Source: Chryseobacterium bernardetii (GTDB taxonomy: Bacteria > Bacteroidota > Bacteroidia > Flavobacteriales > Weeksellaceae). Taken from it: a stretch of 64,000 bases of DNA. The notes under the pieces were generated by a model. That model saw only the letters and a program-made list of their open reading frames with translations, ran no database searches and had not been told where the DNA came from. How positions within the stretch are numbered: the first letter of the stretch is position 1; the number at the start of each line of letters is the position of its first letter. The DNA lies in contig NZ_CP033932.1 of NCBI RefSeq assembly GCF_003815975.1, positions 2,523,501 through 2,587,500 of the forward strand, given 5' to 3'. Positions 18,755 to 28,091 of this stretch are shown here, in pieces. A program made the position numbers and the translations under genes.

Positions 18755-18835
18755 ATGTAGGATATAATTTCTTTCAGATTCAATGAAGCGGTAACCAAAG
18801 AGTTACCGGTGTTTAACCTTTATTAAGAAAGAAAT
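18755..18835 (+). promoter_or_regulatory. Structured leader of the ABC-F gene
   Basis: The leader holds a start-stop ATG-TAG at 18755-18760, a perfect 7-bp hairpin CGGTAAC/GTTACCG (18789-18795 with 18802-18808), and a 9-bp long-range stem ATTTCTTTC/GAAAGAAAT (18767-18775 with 18827-18835) that ends one base before the start codon and would hide the ribosome-binding region. This is the layout expected of a translational attenuator; that role is inference. Confidence 0.5.
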
Positions 18836-18836
18836 C

Positions 18837-20426
18837 ATGATTTTACTGCAAAATATATCCTTTGGGTTTCCGGGAGGGGATCTCCTTTTCAATCATATCA
18901 ATTTAACAATACCATCTCATACCCAATCAGCTTTGGCAGGAAGCAACGGCATGGGAAAATCAACCCTGCTGAAGATCATAGCAAACAAACTACAGCCACT
19001 GGAAGGAACTGTAAATATCCAGGGTGAAATTTTCTATGTGCCTCAAATATTCGGAAATTTTAATCATTTAACCATCGCAGAGTGCCTGAACATCGATCAA
19101 AAGCTTTTAGCCCTTGAAAAAATTACGAGTGGGGAAGTGGATGAACATTATTTTGAAACTTTGAATGACGATTGGGATATTGAAGAACGCTGCCAGAATA
19201 CATTACAGTATTGGAATCTCCAGGATTTTGATTTAAACCAAAAACTGGAAGGATTAAGCGGTGGGCAAAAGACCAAAGTGTTCCTTGCTGGAATTCAGAT
19301 TAATCAACCCAATATTATTCTTTTGGATGAACCTACCAATCATCTTGATCTGGAAGGAAGAAAATTGCTTTACGACCTTATTGAAAAGATCAGTGCTACC
19401 GTTGTGATCGTAAGCCATGACAGGGTATTACTTAATCTTGTAGATACGATTTTTGAATTAAGCAATCAGGGAATTGCTGCATATGGCGGAAATTACGACT
19501 TTTATGCTGAACAGAAAGAAATTGAAGATGAAGCTTTACAGAATGATATTCATGCGAAAGAACGGGCATTGAAAAAAGCAAAAGAGAAGGAACGTGAAAC
19601 CATAGAACGTAAACAGAAGCTTGATGCCAGAGGAAAACAGAAACAGGAAAAGTCCGGAGTAGCCAGAATTATGATGAATACTCTTCGGAATAATGCCGAA
19701 AAAAATACCTCAAGACTGAAAAGTGTACATGCTGAAAAAATCAGTGGAATTTCGGGAGATTTAAGATACTTACGTTCCTCTGTCAGGAATTCAGATCAGA
19801 TGAAAGTAAATTTCAACGATTCCGGTTTACATTCCGGAAAGGTTTTAATTACAGCAAAGGATATTAACTTTAGCTACGGTGAAGACAAAATCTGGAAAGA
19901 AAATCTCGATATTGAAATAAGAAGTGGAGACAGGATCTCCATTAAAGGATCCAATGGTTCAGGAAAAACAACCCTTATCAAACTTTTGCTGGGAAAGATA
20001 CAGCCTTCTGTAGGAAACATCAACATTGCTGAATTCAATAGTATTTATATTGACCAGGAATATTCATTAATTGATAATGAACAGACCTTGTATGATTTTG
20101 TACAAACATTTAATGATAGCGTTTTACAAGAATCAGAAGTGAAGACATTGCTGTCAAGGTTTTTATTCAGTAAGCATACATGGGATAAAAAATGTGCGGC
20201 TTTAAGCGGTGGAGAAAGGCTGAGGCTGCTTCTGTGCGGGCTTTCCGTCAGTAATAAAGCCCCTGATATGATAATCCTGGATGAACCAACCAATAACCTG
20301 GATTTACAGAATGTGGAAATTCTTACCAGTTCCATCAAAGATTATCATGGAACTTTATTGGTGATTTCCCATGATGTAATTTTTCTGGAGGAGATTGGGG
20401 TGAGTAGTGAGGTTTCATTAGGGTAA
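18837..20426 (+). CDS. ABC-F family ATP-binding protein
   Basis: A 529-residue cytoplasmic protein with two ABC ATPase domains and no membrane helices. Walker A motifs are GSNGMGKST and GSNGSGKTT; signature motifs are LSGGQKT and LSGGERLRLL; Walker B sites are ILLDEPTNHLD and IILDEPTNNLD. The charged inter-domain linker (about residues 225-275, rich in Glu/Lys/Arg) is the arm that enters the ribosomal E site in ABC-F factors. Members either act in translation or protect ribosomes from antibiotics; the sequence alone does not decide. The structured leader hints at induced expression. Confidence 0.9.
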   Translation: MILLQNISFGFPGGDLLFNHINLTIPSHTQSALAGSNGMGKSTLLKIIANKLQPLEGTVNIQGEIFYVPQIFGNFNHLTIAECLNIDQKLLALEKITSGEVDEHYFETLNDDWDIEERCQNTLQYWNLQDFDLNQKLEGLSGGQKTKVFLAGIQINQPNIILLDEPTNHLDLEGRKLLYDLIEKISATVVIVSHDRVLLNLVDTIFELSNQGIAAYGGNYDFYAEQKEIEDEALQNDIHAKERALKKAKEKERETIERKQKLDARGKQKQEKSGVARIMMNTLRNNAEKNTSRLKSVHAEKISGISGDLRYLRSSVRNSDQMKVNFNDSGLHSGKVLITAKDINFSYGEDKIWKENLDIEIRSGDRISIKGSNGSGKTTLIKLLLGKIQPSVGNINIAEFNSIYIDQEYSLIDNEQTLYDFVQTFNDSVLQESEVKTLLSRFLFSKHTWDKKCAALSGGERLRLLLCGLSVSNKAPDMIILDEPTNNLDLQNVEILTSSIKDYHGTLLVISHDVIFLEEIGVSSEVSLG

Positions 20427-20453
20427 AAAATAATGAAGATTTCGTCCTGTTTG

Positions 20454-20490
20454 TCATTCCGCAGAAATCCAAAAGGTTTCTGTGGAATGA
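20454..20490. repeat. 14-bp inverted repeat between convergent ABC-F and AraC-type genes
   Basis: TCATTCCGCAGAAA (20454-20467) pairs with 20477-20490 with a single G-T mismatch around a 9-base loop. The CATTCCGCAG core looks like a mobile palindromic intergenic element; there is no T-run. Confidence 0.6.
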
Positions 20491-20636
20491 TAATTATTTA
20501 ATTTTGGATAATGTCCAGTCAAATTAAATATTGTATTGGAGCAGATGAATAACATTTCAGTTTGTATACTTTCATAAATTATTAAAAACAATTAATAGTA
20601 GGGGAAGATCACTGTCATGTTAAGATTGTATAAGCC

Positions 20637-21617
20637 TTAATTACTTTCAGAAATCTTATTGATAGAATTAATATACTCTCGGGGTGTGACTCCTTGTATT
20701 TGTTTAAAACAGCGGTTAAATGTAGATTGATTAGAAAATCCGGCATCTGAATAAATATAGAGTAAAGTAACTTTTTTCAGATCCACGTTGCTCATTTTAT
20801 TTTTGATATACTCTATTCTTAATGTATTGATATAATGATTAAAATTATTATAGTTATTATAATGAATTGCTTTAGATATGTAGGAAGGATTTACTCCTAC
20901 AACGGCAGATAATTTGGAAAGGCTGAAATCGGAATCTTTAAAAAGCTCTTTCACTTTAATTTCTTCATCAATTTTGATAAATAACCCTTCAAGTAACTGG
21001 TCATCAAGTGATATTTCTTTATAGTTTTTTACAGTAGGGATCTGATTACTGTTTAATAGCTCTAATATATTAAACATTTCTATTTTTTTTATTTTTTCCC
21101 GATAATACAGTAATAAAACAATCACCCATAAATTTACCGTATATACCAGAAGATCTGATATAACGATCTCATTGCGGGAATAATTTCTCATGTTAAATTG
21201 AACAACACCATTGATGGCAATTGCAATAGATATCAGGATGATTATATAAATGCTGTATAAATACACATCTTTTTTAGTAAGAAAAATATGAGCAGCCAGA
21301 GGTATCGGAAGAAACCATGTAATATTCACTATTGTATATTTCCAAAAAATAATCAGTAAAAAAAGAGAATATAATGGAGCTATAAACATGTAAAGCCTTA
21401 CCAGTACTGAAATATTATTATTTTTTTTTATGATTAGTAATATACTTGAAGTCAAAACGAATCCGACAAGTGCGTATTTTACTATAAAACGATCAGGAAT
21501 GAAGAGTTTAAATAGGATTATATACAATATCAGTGCAGCTATCATCGACCTCATATAGTTGATAACTAAGTTTCTTTTTTCTATTTCTATCCCTTTTTTA
21601 TAGACAATATTAATCAT
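20637..21617 (-). CDS. Membrane-anchored AraC-family transcriptional regulator
   Basis: A 326-residue protein with about six hydrophobic helices in residues 1-190 and an AraC-type DNA-binding domain in residues about 220-326. The C-terminal signature is visible as GFSNQSTFNRCFKQIQGVTPREY, with a first helix-turn-helix around FSLSKLSAVVGVNPSYISKAI. The membrane part probably senses a signal in the envelope. The adjacent divergent gene encodes a secreted surface protein, a possible target. Effector unknown. Confidence 0.85.
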   Translation of the reverse strand: MINIVYKKGIEIEKRNLVINYMRSMIAALILYIILFKLFIPDRFIVKYALVGFVLTSSILLIIKKNNNISVLVRLYMFIAPLYSLFLLIIFWKYTIVNITWFLPIPLAAHIFLTKKDVYLYSIYIIILISIAIAINGVVQFNMRNYSRNEIVISDLLVYTVNLWVIVLLLYYREKIKKIEMFNILELLNSNQIPTVKNYKEISLDDQLLEGLFIKIDEEIKVKELFKDSDFSLSKLSAVVGVNPSYISKAIHYNNYNNFNHYINTLRIEYIKNKMSNVDLKKVTLLYIYSDAGFSNQSTFNRCFKQIQGVTPREYINSINKISESN

Positions 21618-22022
21618 GATTTTACTGTTACTAGTTATTTATTGAATATGACTTATGTAAGTTGTTGAAAATTAAATATTTGTGTTAAATAAATGATTTG
21701 TTGATATTTCATTTAAATAGAGATATAACCTGTTTTATCAATATCTATCTTTGAAAAAAACAATCCAATCATTGCATTATGCTGCAAAGTTATATAATCT
21801 GGATGCAGATTTACTAATTAAAATTTAAATTTTTGGTAAAAACAAAAATAAGGCTTGATGGTAGTTTTTTTGAAGTCATAGAATTCAATGAAAGGGAAAA
21901 ATTTGGGGTCTAAACCCTCAGGAGCAATCATAATTAACCTGTTATTTTTTTTCAAATATTGAAAAGAGTTTGGCTATACAGAAATACAAAAGAGAAAAAA
22001 TAAAATATTTAAAATTAACAAA
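21618..22022. other. 405-bp divergent intergenic region
   Basis: No gene is visible. It contains a TATCTTTG -7 element on the plus strand (21746-21753), so the surface protein mRNA may have a leader of about 260 bases. The rest is AT-rich. Confidence 0.5.
21746..21753 (+). promoter_or_regulatory. Candidate -7 element (TATCTTTG)
   Basis: It matches TAnnTTTG but lies 270 bp before the surface protein gene and has no clear -33 box. Confidence 0.4.
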
Positions 22023-23300
22023 ATGAAAAAAAAATTATCACTATTGGGACTGCTCTCTTTTTGTTCGTTAGCTTTCTCGCAGGTAGGCATTAATACCCAA
22101 AATCCCCAGGGAATATTTAATGTAGATGGAGGAAAAAACAACGCAGCAACAGGGGTGCCAACTGCTGCCCAGCAAACAGATGATTTTGCTGTAAGAGCCG
22201 ATGGAAGCGTAGGGATTGGAACAACCCTTCCGGACCCTTCTGCAATGTTGGATATTACCTCGGTCAGCAAAGGGTTACTTGCCCCGAGAGTAGCACTCAT
22301 ATCTAATACAGATAACACTACAATTCCTTCACCGGCAACTGGCTTATTAGTTTTTAATACCGGTACTGCAGCACTTACTTATGTAGGATATGTTTTCTGG
22401 AACGGTACAGAATGGAGAACATTTAGTGGCAGTTCTCTTGCCCCGGGAACAATCGGAGCAATACTTTGTGACCAGGTAGCGCTTACACCTGATAATTATG
22501 CTAACGGAACTCCTTATAATGGGACTATGAGCGTAGCATATACCGGAGGTAACGGAGGAATTTATCCTGCACAGACCATTACTTCAACAGGGGTTACTGG
22601 TCTTACTGCGACTCTATCTGCGGGAAGTTTTGCTGTGGGTTCAGGAACTGTAACATATACCGTATCAGGAACACCAAATGCAACAAGTCCCAATATAGCT
22701 CATTTCGCTTTAAATATCGGAGGGCAAACCTGTGATGCGCAAGTAGGCGGCGGATTATCACAGGGACAGGCAAGATATTGGTACGGACAAATGCCGGGTA
22801 ATGTAGGTTCAGGTGGAGCAAATGCAGCAACCTCTGTGGCAGATAATTATTTGAGTAATTATCAGACTTCAACCAATCAGGTTCCAATCATTGATGGGAT
22901 AAGATTCGATTATTATGCTATTACACCTACAGGAACTTACGGTTCTATCTCGGGAATTCCACGTATGGTAAATGTATCAGGAAGCAATATGATGGTAACC
23001 TGGTCCGCTTTTTCCTCTTTGCAGAATTACAATGAAGCTAATATATATTTAGCGAACGGGCAGTTTATCAATTTAGATGATGGTATATATGACGGGGTTG
23101 GGCTAAATTCAACTACAAGCAGTACTCCATCAAGCCTTGCGACTACCAGAGGAGATGTGATTGAAATTGAAACGGTTGATGTATGGGTAAATAACCATTG
23201 GTACAGAGCTACCTATTTCCCTGTTGTAGATAATAACAATACAACCACCTTAACAGATGACATCAGAAAAGTAGCAATCTCTGTACAAAGATTAAAATAG
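22023..23300 (+). CDS. Secreted surface protein with VGINT-type repeats
   Basis: A 425-residue exported protein with a signal peptide (KKKLSLLGLLSFCSLAFSQ). The mature N-terminus VGINTQNPQG and the later VGIGTTLPDPSAMLDI are the repeats typical of large Bacteroidota surface/adhesin-like proteins, followed by KGLLAPRV and a WNGTEWRTF segment. The middle is rich in Thr, Ser and Gly (TYTVSGTPNATSP). A T9SS sorting domain is not apparent. It lies divergent to the membrane AraC-type gene. Exact role unknown. Confidence 0.75.
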   Translation: MKKKLSLLGLLSFCSLAFSQVGINTQNPQGIFNVDGGKNNAATGVPTAAQQTDDFAVRADGSVGIGTTLPDPSAMLDITSVSKGLLAPRVALISNTDNTTIPSPATGLLVFNTGTAALTYVGYVFWNGTEWRTFSGSSLAPGTIGAILCDQVALTPDNYANGTPYNGTMSVAYTGGNGGIYPAQTITSTGVTGLTATLSAGSFAVGSGTVTYTVSGTPNATSPNIAHFALNIGGQTCDAQVGGGLSQGQARYWYGQMPGNVGSGGANAATSVADNYLSNYQTSTNQVPIIDGIRFDYYAITPTGTYGSISGIPRMVNVSGSNMMVTWSAFSSLQNYNEANIYLANGQFINLDDGIYDGVGLNSTTSSTPSSLATTRGDVIEIETVDVWVNNHWYRATYFPVVDNNNTTTLTDDIRKVAISVQRLK

Positions 23301-23734
23301 GATTAAGCTATAAACCGTTGTGCATTTTGAATTTAGTCTACTTAAAATTCGGTTTCTGCTTATATAGGCGATATAATGCCTTATAAGTAAAATCATTCAT
23401 CATATTCTCATTAAATTACAATTCTTCTTAAATGCACAGCGAGTTTATTGTTTGTTTTTCAATAATTTATGTATTTAGCCAAGTCACTGATCTTATATAA
23501 ATCAGATTATCAAAAGAAACACAAGTGTAATAATAGCCAATTGGCAATCCATTTTAAGCTAAACCGAATACGGTTACAAAATGGAAAAACTTTTCTCTAT
23601 TTTTAACAGAGTTTAGAGAGATTTAATGTAAAGAGATTATTTTATATCTATGGAAATAATCTCTTTTTTTATTATTTATAATACAAGCCAATAATGATGA
23701 GTTTTATGACAGCCCATAAATAACTGAATGGATA
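23301..23734. other. 434-bp gap with palindromes and a distal terminator
   Basis: No coding gene is seen. It contains the palindrome GCCAATTGGC (23536-23545), a small AACCG/CGGTT hairpin (23562-23575), and a strong terminator at 23630-23670 that is 330 bp beyond the upstream stop codon. A long 3'UTR or a small RNA could end there. Confidence 0.5.
23630..23670 (+). terminator. Intrinsic terminator, 13-bp stem
   Basis: AAAGAGATTATTT (23630-23642) pairs with 23654-23666 and is followed by a T-run. Confidence 0.85.
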
Positions 23735-24319
23735 TTACTTTATCTCAATGTCAGGCAGTTTATAAATTCCAACAAACTCAACTAATTTAAAAGAATTAGC
23801 TTTTAGATCTTTAAAAAAATCCTCCATGTTTTTCTCATATCCTCTTTCACTTAAGGCAAAAAGAAGTACACCTTTATTTTTGATAAGGATGTAACGGTAA
23901 ATATTTCTTTCTGCAATGAGTATCTTTTGTCCGTCTTTTGAATTTTTACTAACAAGAAAGTCCAAAATATATTCTCCGTTGTTACTTTCAAAAATCTCAT
24001 AATTAACAATCGGGTTGCTTTTCTTTATTTCCTGAAGTTCAGCTACCTTTTGATCAATAACATCTTTAAGATTAAAATCGCCTTTTATAAATTCAATTAA
24101 AACCATGCTGTTATACTTATCTATATCTTCATCTGAACTTAAATATTCCTGTTTGAAATAATTGTCATTAGGATGTGAACTCCAAACGAGATTATATTCT
24201 TTTAGATTCAATTTAATGGGATCTGGTATATTTAAGTAATCATGAGTCTTATTTTTATTTTGAGCTTTCAGGGAAAAAATAGGAACTATTAAAAGTAGAG
24301 CCCAAACTTTAATTTTCAT
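23735..24319 (-). CDS. Hypothetical secreted protein
   Basis: A 194-residue protein with a signal peptide (KIKVWALLLIVPIFSLKAQ) and a soluble mature part of alternating strands and helices. I do not recognise the family. Segments such as YNLVWSSHPNDNYFKQEYL and LIEFIKGDFNLKDVIDQKVAEL are visible, with no catalytic motif. It is monocistronic and divergent from purA. Confidence 0.7.
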   Translation of the reverse strand: MKIKVWALLLIVPIFSLKAQNKNKTHDYLNIPDPIKLNLKEYNLVWSSHPNDNYFKQEYLSSDEDIDKYNSMVLIEFIKGDFNLKDVIDQKVAELQEIKKSNPIVNYEIFESNNGEYILDFLVSKNSKDGQKILIAERNIYRYILIKNKGVLLFALSERGYEKNMEDFFKDLKANSFKLVEFVGIYKLPDIEIK

Positions 24320-24440
24320 TTGTGTAATTTTTATAGTAAATATAATTCATTTTGTATAGAGGTGAAAGGAAAAATATAGCAATGAAATGATATCCAACCT
24401 CATGATTTTCACCCCAACCCCAAAATAAATTTCCATATAA

Positions 24441-24472
24441 TTTGGCTGTCATTTTTTTTAAAAGTAATTTTG
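24441..24472 (+). promoter_or_regulatory. Promoter of purA (TTTG-N20-TAATTTTG)
   Basis: TTTG at 24441-24444 and TAATTTTG at 24465-24472 match the Bacteroidota sigma-factor consensus in sequence and spacing, 26 bp before the ATG. Confidence 0.8.
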
Positions 24473-24498
24473 CACGAATCTTAAAACAAAAGTAAAAT

Positions 24499-25785
24499 AT
24501 GTCAACTTATGTAGTTGTAGGTCTTCAGTACGGAGATGAAGGCAAAGGTAAAATCACGGATGTTTTATCAGCAAAATCAGACTATGTGGTGCGCTTCCAG
24601 GGTGGAGACAACGCAGGTCACACGGTATACGTTGGTGATGAAAAATTCGTTCTGCACCTTCTTCCTTCAGGAGTTCTTCAATGCAAAGGGAAATGTATCA
24701 TTGCAAACGGAGTAGTGGTAAACCCTAAGTCTTTTATTAAAGAAGTTGGTCAGATCGAAAGCAAAGGCTTGAGAACAGACCATATTTTTATCAGCAGAAG
24801 AGCGCATGTTATTATGCCTTACCACATCCTTTTGGATACTTACCGTGAAGAGGAACACGGTGGAACTCAGATCGGAACAACCAAAAAAGGAATCGGACCT
24901 TGTTATGAAGATAAAATCGCAAGGGTCGGAATCAGAATGGTTGACCTATTAAATCCTGAGATTTTAAGAGAAAAAATTGAGAAAAACTTAAAAGTTAAAA
25001 ACTCTCTTTTTGAAAAATATTATGGAAAACCAGCTTTAGATGTTGAGGAAATCTACAATGAATTTTTAGAGATCGGAAAACAGCTTCAGGACAGAATTGT
25101 AGATACGGAACTTGAACTGAATGAAGCTATTCATGAAGGAAAGAATGTGTTGTTCGAAGGAGCACAGGCTTTAATGCTTGACATTGATTTTGGTACTTAT
25201 CCATACGTTACTTCGTCTTCTCCATCTACAGGAGGAGTTTGTACAGGAGCAGGAGTACCGCCAACTTCACTTCAGAATCTTATCGGGGTTGCAAAAGCAT
25301 ATTGTACAAGAGTAGGAAACGGCCCTTTCCCTTCTGAATTAGACAACGAGTTAGGGGAAAAGATTAGACAAATCGGTGGTGAATTCGGAGCTACTACAGG
25401 CAGACCAAGAAGAACAGGTTGGTTAGACCTTGTTTCTTTAAAGCATGCTTGTATGATTAACGGAATCAACAATCTTGTGATTACAAAACTTGACGTACTT
25501 ACAGGCATTGAAAACCTGAAAATTGTTACTCATTACAAAACAGAAGATGGAAAGATCATCGATTACTTCACTTCTTCTACTACAAAACTGTATGATTATG
25601 AGCCAATTTACCAGGATTTACCAGGTTGGGAGGAAGATATTACAAAGGCGAGAAGCTATGATGAACTTCCTGCAAACGCTCAGAAATATATCGAATTTAT
25701 TGAGAAATACTTGGGAATTAACGTTTATTTAGTTTCTGTAGGCCCAGAAAGAAGCCAGAACATCATCAGAAAAGAATTATTCTAA
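24499..25785 (+). CDS. purA: Adenylosuccinate synthase
   Basis: A 428-residue purine biosynthesis enzyme that joins IMP and aspartate using GTP. The N-terminal GLQYGDEGKGK is the P-loop-like catalytic motif, GDNAGHT follows, and GIGPCYEDKIAR and TGRPRRTGWLD are invariant in PurA. Length is standard. It has a good promoter and terminator of its own. Confidence 0.97.
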   Translation: MSTYVVVGLQYGDEGKGKITDVLSAKSDYVVRFQGGDNAGHTVYVGDEKFVLHLLPSGVLQCKGKCIIANGVVVNPKSFIKEVGQIESKGLRTDHIFISRRAHVIMPYHILLDTYREEEHGGTQIGTTKKGIGPCYEDKIARVGIRMVDLLNPEILREKIEKNLKVKNSLFEKYYGKPALDVEEIYNEFLEIGKQLQDRIVDTELELNEAIHEGKNVLFEGAQALMLDIDFGTYPYVTSSSPSTGGVCTGAGVPPTSLQNLIGVAKAYCTRVGNGPFPSELDNELGEKIRQIGGEFGATTGRPRRTGWLDLVSLKHACMINGINNLVITKLDVLTGIENLKIVTHYKTEDGKIIDYFTSSTTKLYDYEPIYQDLPGWEEDITKARSYDELPANAQKYIEFIEKYLGINVYLVSVGPERSQNIIRKELF

Positions 25786-25810
25786 TATTCTTAGACTATA
25801 TAATAACAGG

Positions 25811-25840
25811 GAGACTATCATTTTGGTAGTCTCTTTTTTT
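25811..25840 (+). terminator. Intrinsic terminator of purA
   Basis: GAGACTA (25811-25817) pairs with TAGTCTC (25827-25833) and runs into eight or more T residues. Confidence 0.88.
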
Positions 25841-25893
25841 TGATTTATTGAAACTCTTATATTTAACTTTTATATATAATCAAATGGAAAACA

Positions 25894-26112
25894 ATGGTAT
25901 TGTTGTTTATTTATTTAGGATTACCTATAAATATTCATAATAATTTCCTGCTGAAGCTATTTATTGTTTGTAGCCTGTTATTTAGTATTGCTGCTATTTA
26001 TTTTGCTGGTAAAAGTTATAAAAGAGCAAAAATCAGTTCTGTTATTCTCATCATTATTAATGCAGTGGGATTATTAGTACCATTAATTATACTGCTGATG
26101 ATTTTTACATAA
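25894..26112 (+). CDS. Small hypothetical membrane protein
   Basis: A 72-residue, mostly hydrophobic protein with two or three predicted membrane helices (about residues 1-11, 20-38 and 48-71) separated by the basic GKSYKRAKIS loop, which fits the positive-inside rule. I do not recognise it. An alternative ATG at 25884 is in another frame and stops after 18 codons. Regulatory signals are weak, so the gene is plausible but not certain. Confidence 0.5.
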   Translation: MVLLFIYLGLPINIHNNFLLKLFIVCSLLFSIAAIYFAGKSYKRAKISSVILIIINAVGLLVPLIILLMIFT

Positions 26113-26308
26113 TTCAATACTTTGGTGGAATTTGTCTGTATATTTTTACTGTTTGAAATGTTAAATTTTAAACATTTTCATAAAATTTTATAATATTATG
26201 TTGTTTTGGTAAAATTATGGCAAATCTTTTGATATTGAAACATTGCTTATCGATAAGAACTAATAAAACTAATAATCACATTTTTTAACAGTTTAAATAG
26301 TAATAGTG

Positions 26309-27154
26309 ATGAAACACCATAATCAGAACCAGGAATTTCGTTTTAACGAAGTTCTTTTTGAGCACCGCAACAAAGAATACGGGGCCTATGTATTAAGAAA
26401 CGAATCAGATAGAATATTAACCAAAGCACTTTTTATAGGAGTAAGCCTAATGGCTGCAGTTTCTATTACACCAGCTGTAATTTCTGCTTTAAAAGGGCCA
26501 AGTATTACAGAGCAGATTATTGCTTGTGATTTTGGACCAATTGATATCAAAAATGTAGATACACCAGAAGTGATACCACCAATTGAAACTGTAAAACCAG
26601 CCACTGCTCCAGATGCAAAAACATTTGACAGCACAGTTCCAACACCATCACGCAAAGCTCAGGACAATGTAAAAAATGATCCTGTTCCGGATGACGCTGT
26701 AGCTGGCTTTAAAAATGATTTTAAAGGCAATGTAGTACCTCAAAATACGTATGTACCAACAACCGCACCTACAGGGCCGGTAATCAATACGCCACCACCA
26801 ACAATTCAGGAACCTGTTGATAAGAATAAAATTGTAGAAGCAGGAGAGCTTGGTGTAGAAGCCAATTTTAAAGGCGGAATAGATTCTTTCAGAAACAAAG
26901 TAATGAACAGCTTCGATGGTTCAGGTTTCGAATCAGAAGAAATACTAAAAACTATGGTTACATTCATTGTAGAAATGGATGGAACAATTTCAGGGGTAAA
27001 AGCTAACGGAACCAATGCCGATTTTAACAATGAGGCCATCAGAACAGTGAAGGCAATTTCAAACAAAGGAACCTGGATTCCTGCCAAAAACAAAAAAGGT
27101 GAATTTGTAAGAAGTTACTTCAAGTTTCCAATCTCCATGAAGTTTGATAATTAA
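26309..27154 (+). CDS. Energy transducer TonB family protein
   Basis: A 281-residue TonB-type protein that would carry proton-motive energy to outer-membrane receptors. The N-terminus KHHNQNQEFRFNEVLFEHRNKEYGAY is typical of flavobacterial TonB, then one membrane helix (about residues 42-62), a Pro/Thr-rich periplasmic spacer, and a C-terminal TonB domain (about 195-281) with TMVTFIVEMDGTISG and ending YFKFPISMKF. I start at the ATG at 26309; a GTG sits immediately before it. No exbB/exbD is adjacent. Confidence 0.88.
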   Translation: MKHHNQNQEFRFNEVLFEHRNKEYGAYVLRNESDRILTKALFIGVSLMAAVSITPAVISALKGPSITEQIIACDFGPIDIKNVDTPEVIPPIETVKPATAPDAKTFDSTVPTPSRKAQDNVKNDPVPDDAVAGFKNDFKGNVVPQNTYVPTTAPTGPVINTPPPTIQEPVDKNKIVEAGELGVEANFKGGIDSFRNKVMNSFDGSGFESEEILKTMVTFIVEMDGTISGVKANGTNADFNNEAIRTVKAISNKGTWIPAKNKKGEFVRSYFKFPISMKFDN

Positions 27155-27177
27155 TATCAAAAATCAATTTTTAATAG

Positions 27178-27215
27178 TTATCCACAAAGAATTTTTTTTG
27201 TGGATAATTTTTTTT
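27178..27215. promoter_or_regulatory. Two inverted perfect DnaA boxes forming a terminator-like hairpin
   Basis: TTATCCACA at 27178-27186 and its complement TGTGGATAA at 27199-27207 are exact DnaA-box consensus sites facing each other. With flanking bases they form an 11-bp stem followed by a T-run, so the element may also terminate tonB. It lies 110 bp before parA. Confidence 0.6.
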
Positions 27216-27291
27216 ATCGTTAAATTGCTTATTAACAATATTTTAACTCAATTTTGATTTTCCCCATCTATCGGGAGCAAAGAAAAAAGTG

Positions 27292-27299
27292 TATTTTTG
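27292..27299 (+). promoter_or_regulatory. -7 element (TATTTTTG) for parA
   Basis: TATTTTTG lies 18 bp before the ATG at 27318. It is also why I reject the longer reading from 27297, which would start inside the promoter. Confidence 0.6.
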
Positions 27300-27317
27300 A
27301 AACTTAAAGTTCTAATA

Positions 27318-28091
27318 ATGGCAAAAATCATAGGTATTGCTAATCAAAAAGGTGGAGTAGGAAAAACTACTACAGCTGTAAACTTAGCAGCAGCATTAGG
27401 AGTATTGGAAAAAAGAATATTGATTATTGACGCTGACCCTCAGGCCAATGCTACATCTGGGTTGGGAGTAGAAGATGTTCAGTATTCCACATATAATCTA
27501 CTGGAGCATAGTGCAGATACAAAAGCCTGTATCAAAAGAACGGCAACGCCGAATCTGGATATTATTCCATCACATATTGACCTGGTAGCAGCAGAGATTG
27601 AATTGGTAGACAAAGAAGATCGTGAATATATGCTGAAAAAAGCTTTGGCCAGTGTAAGAGATGATTATGACTATATTATCATTGATTGTGCTCCGAGTTT
27701 AGGTCTAATTACCGTGAATGCCCTTACGGCAGCAGATTCTGTAATTATCCCGATCCAGTGTGAGTATTTCGCATTAGAAGGACTTGGAAAACTTCTGAAT
27801 ACCGTTAAAAATGTTCAGAAGATCCATAACAAAGATCTTGGAATAGAAGGTCTTCTTCTTACGATGTACGACAGCAGATTAAGGCTGTCTAATCAGGTAG
27901 TGGAAGAAGTAAATCTTCACTTTCCTGAAATGGTTTTTGAAACCATCATCAGCAGAAACGTAAGATTGAGCGAAGCGCCAAGTTTCGGAGAAAGTATCCT
28001 GAACTATGACGCAGAAAGCAAAGGAGCAGTTCAGTATATTCAGTTAGCTGAAGAAGTTCTTTTAAAGAACGAAAACTTAGTAAAGAATTAA
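27318..28091 (+). CDS. parA: Chromosome-partitioning ATPase ParA
   Basis: A 257-residue Walker-type ATPase that moves ParB-bound origin DNA. The deviant Walker A motif KGGVGKTTTAVN follows the N-terminal AKIIGIANQ; Walker A' IDADPQANAT and Walker B YIIIDCAPSLG are present. I start at MAKIIGIANQ (27318) as is usual for this family. The parB gene follows 68 bp downstream. Confidence 0.95.
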   Translation: MAKIIGIANQKGGVGKTTTAVNLAAALGVLEKRILIIDADPQANATSGLGVEDVQYSTYNLLEHSADTKACIKRTATPNLDIIPSHIDLVAAEIELVDKEDREYMLKKALASVRDDYDYIIIDCAPSLGLITVNALTAADSVIIPIQCEYFALEGLGKLLNTVKNVQKIHNKDLGIEGLLLTMYDSRLRLSNQVVEEVNLHFPEMVFETIISRNVRLSEAPSFGESILNYDAESKGAVQYIQLAEEVLLKNENLVKN

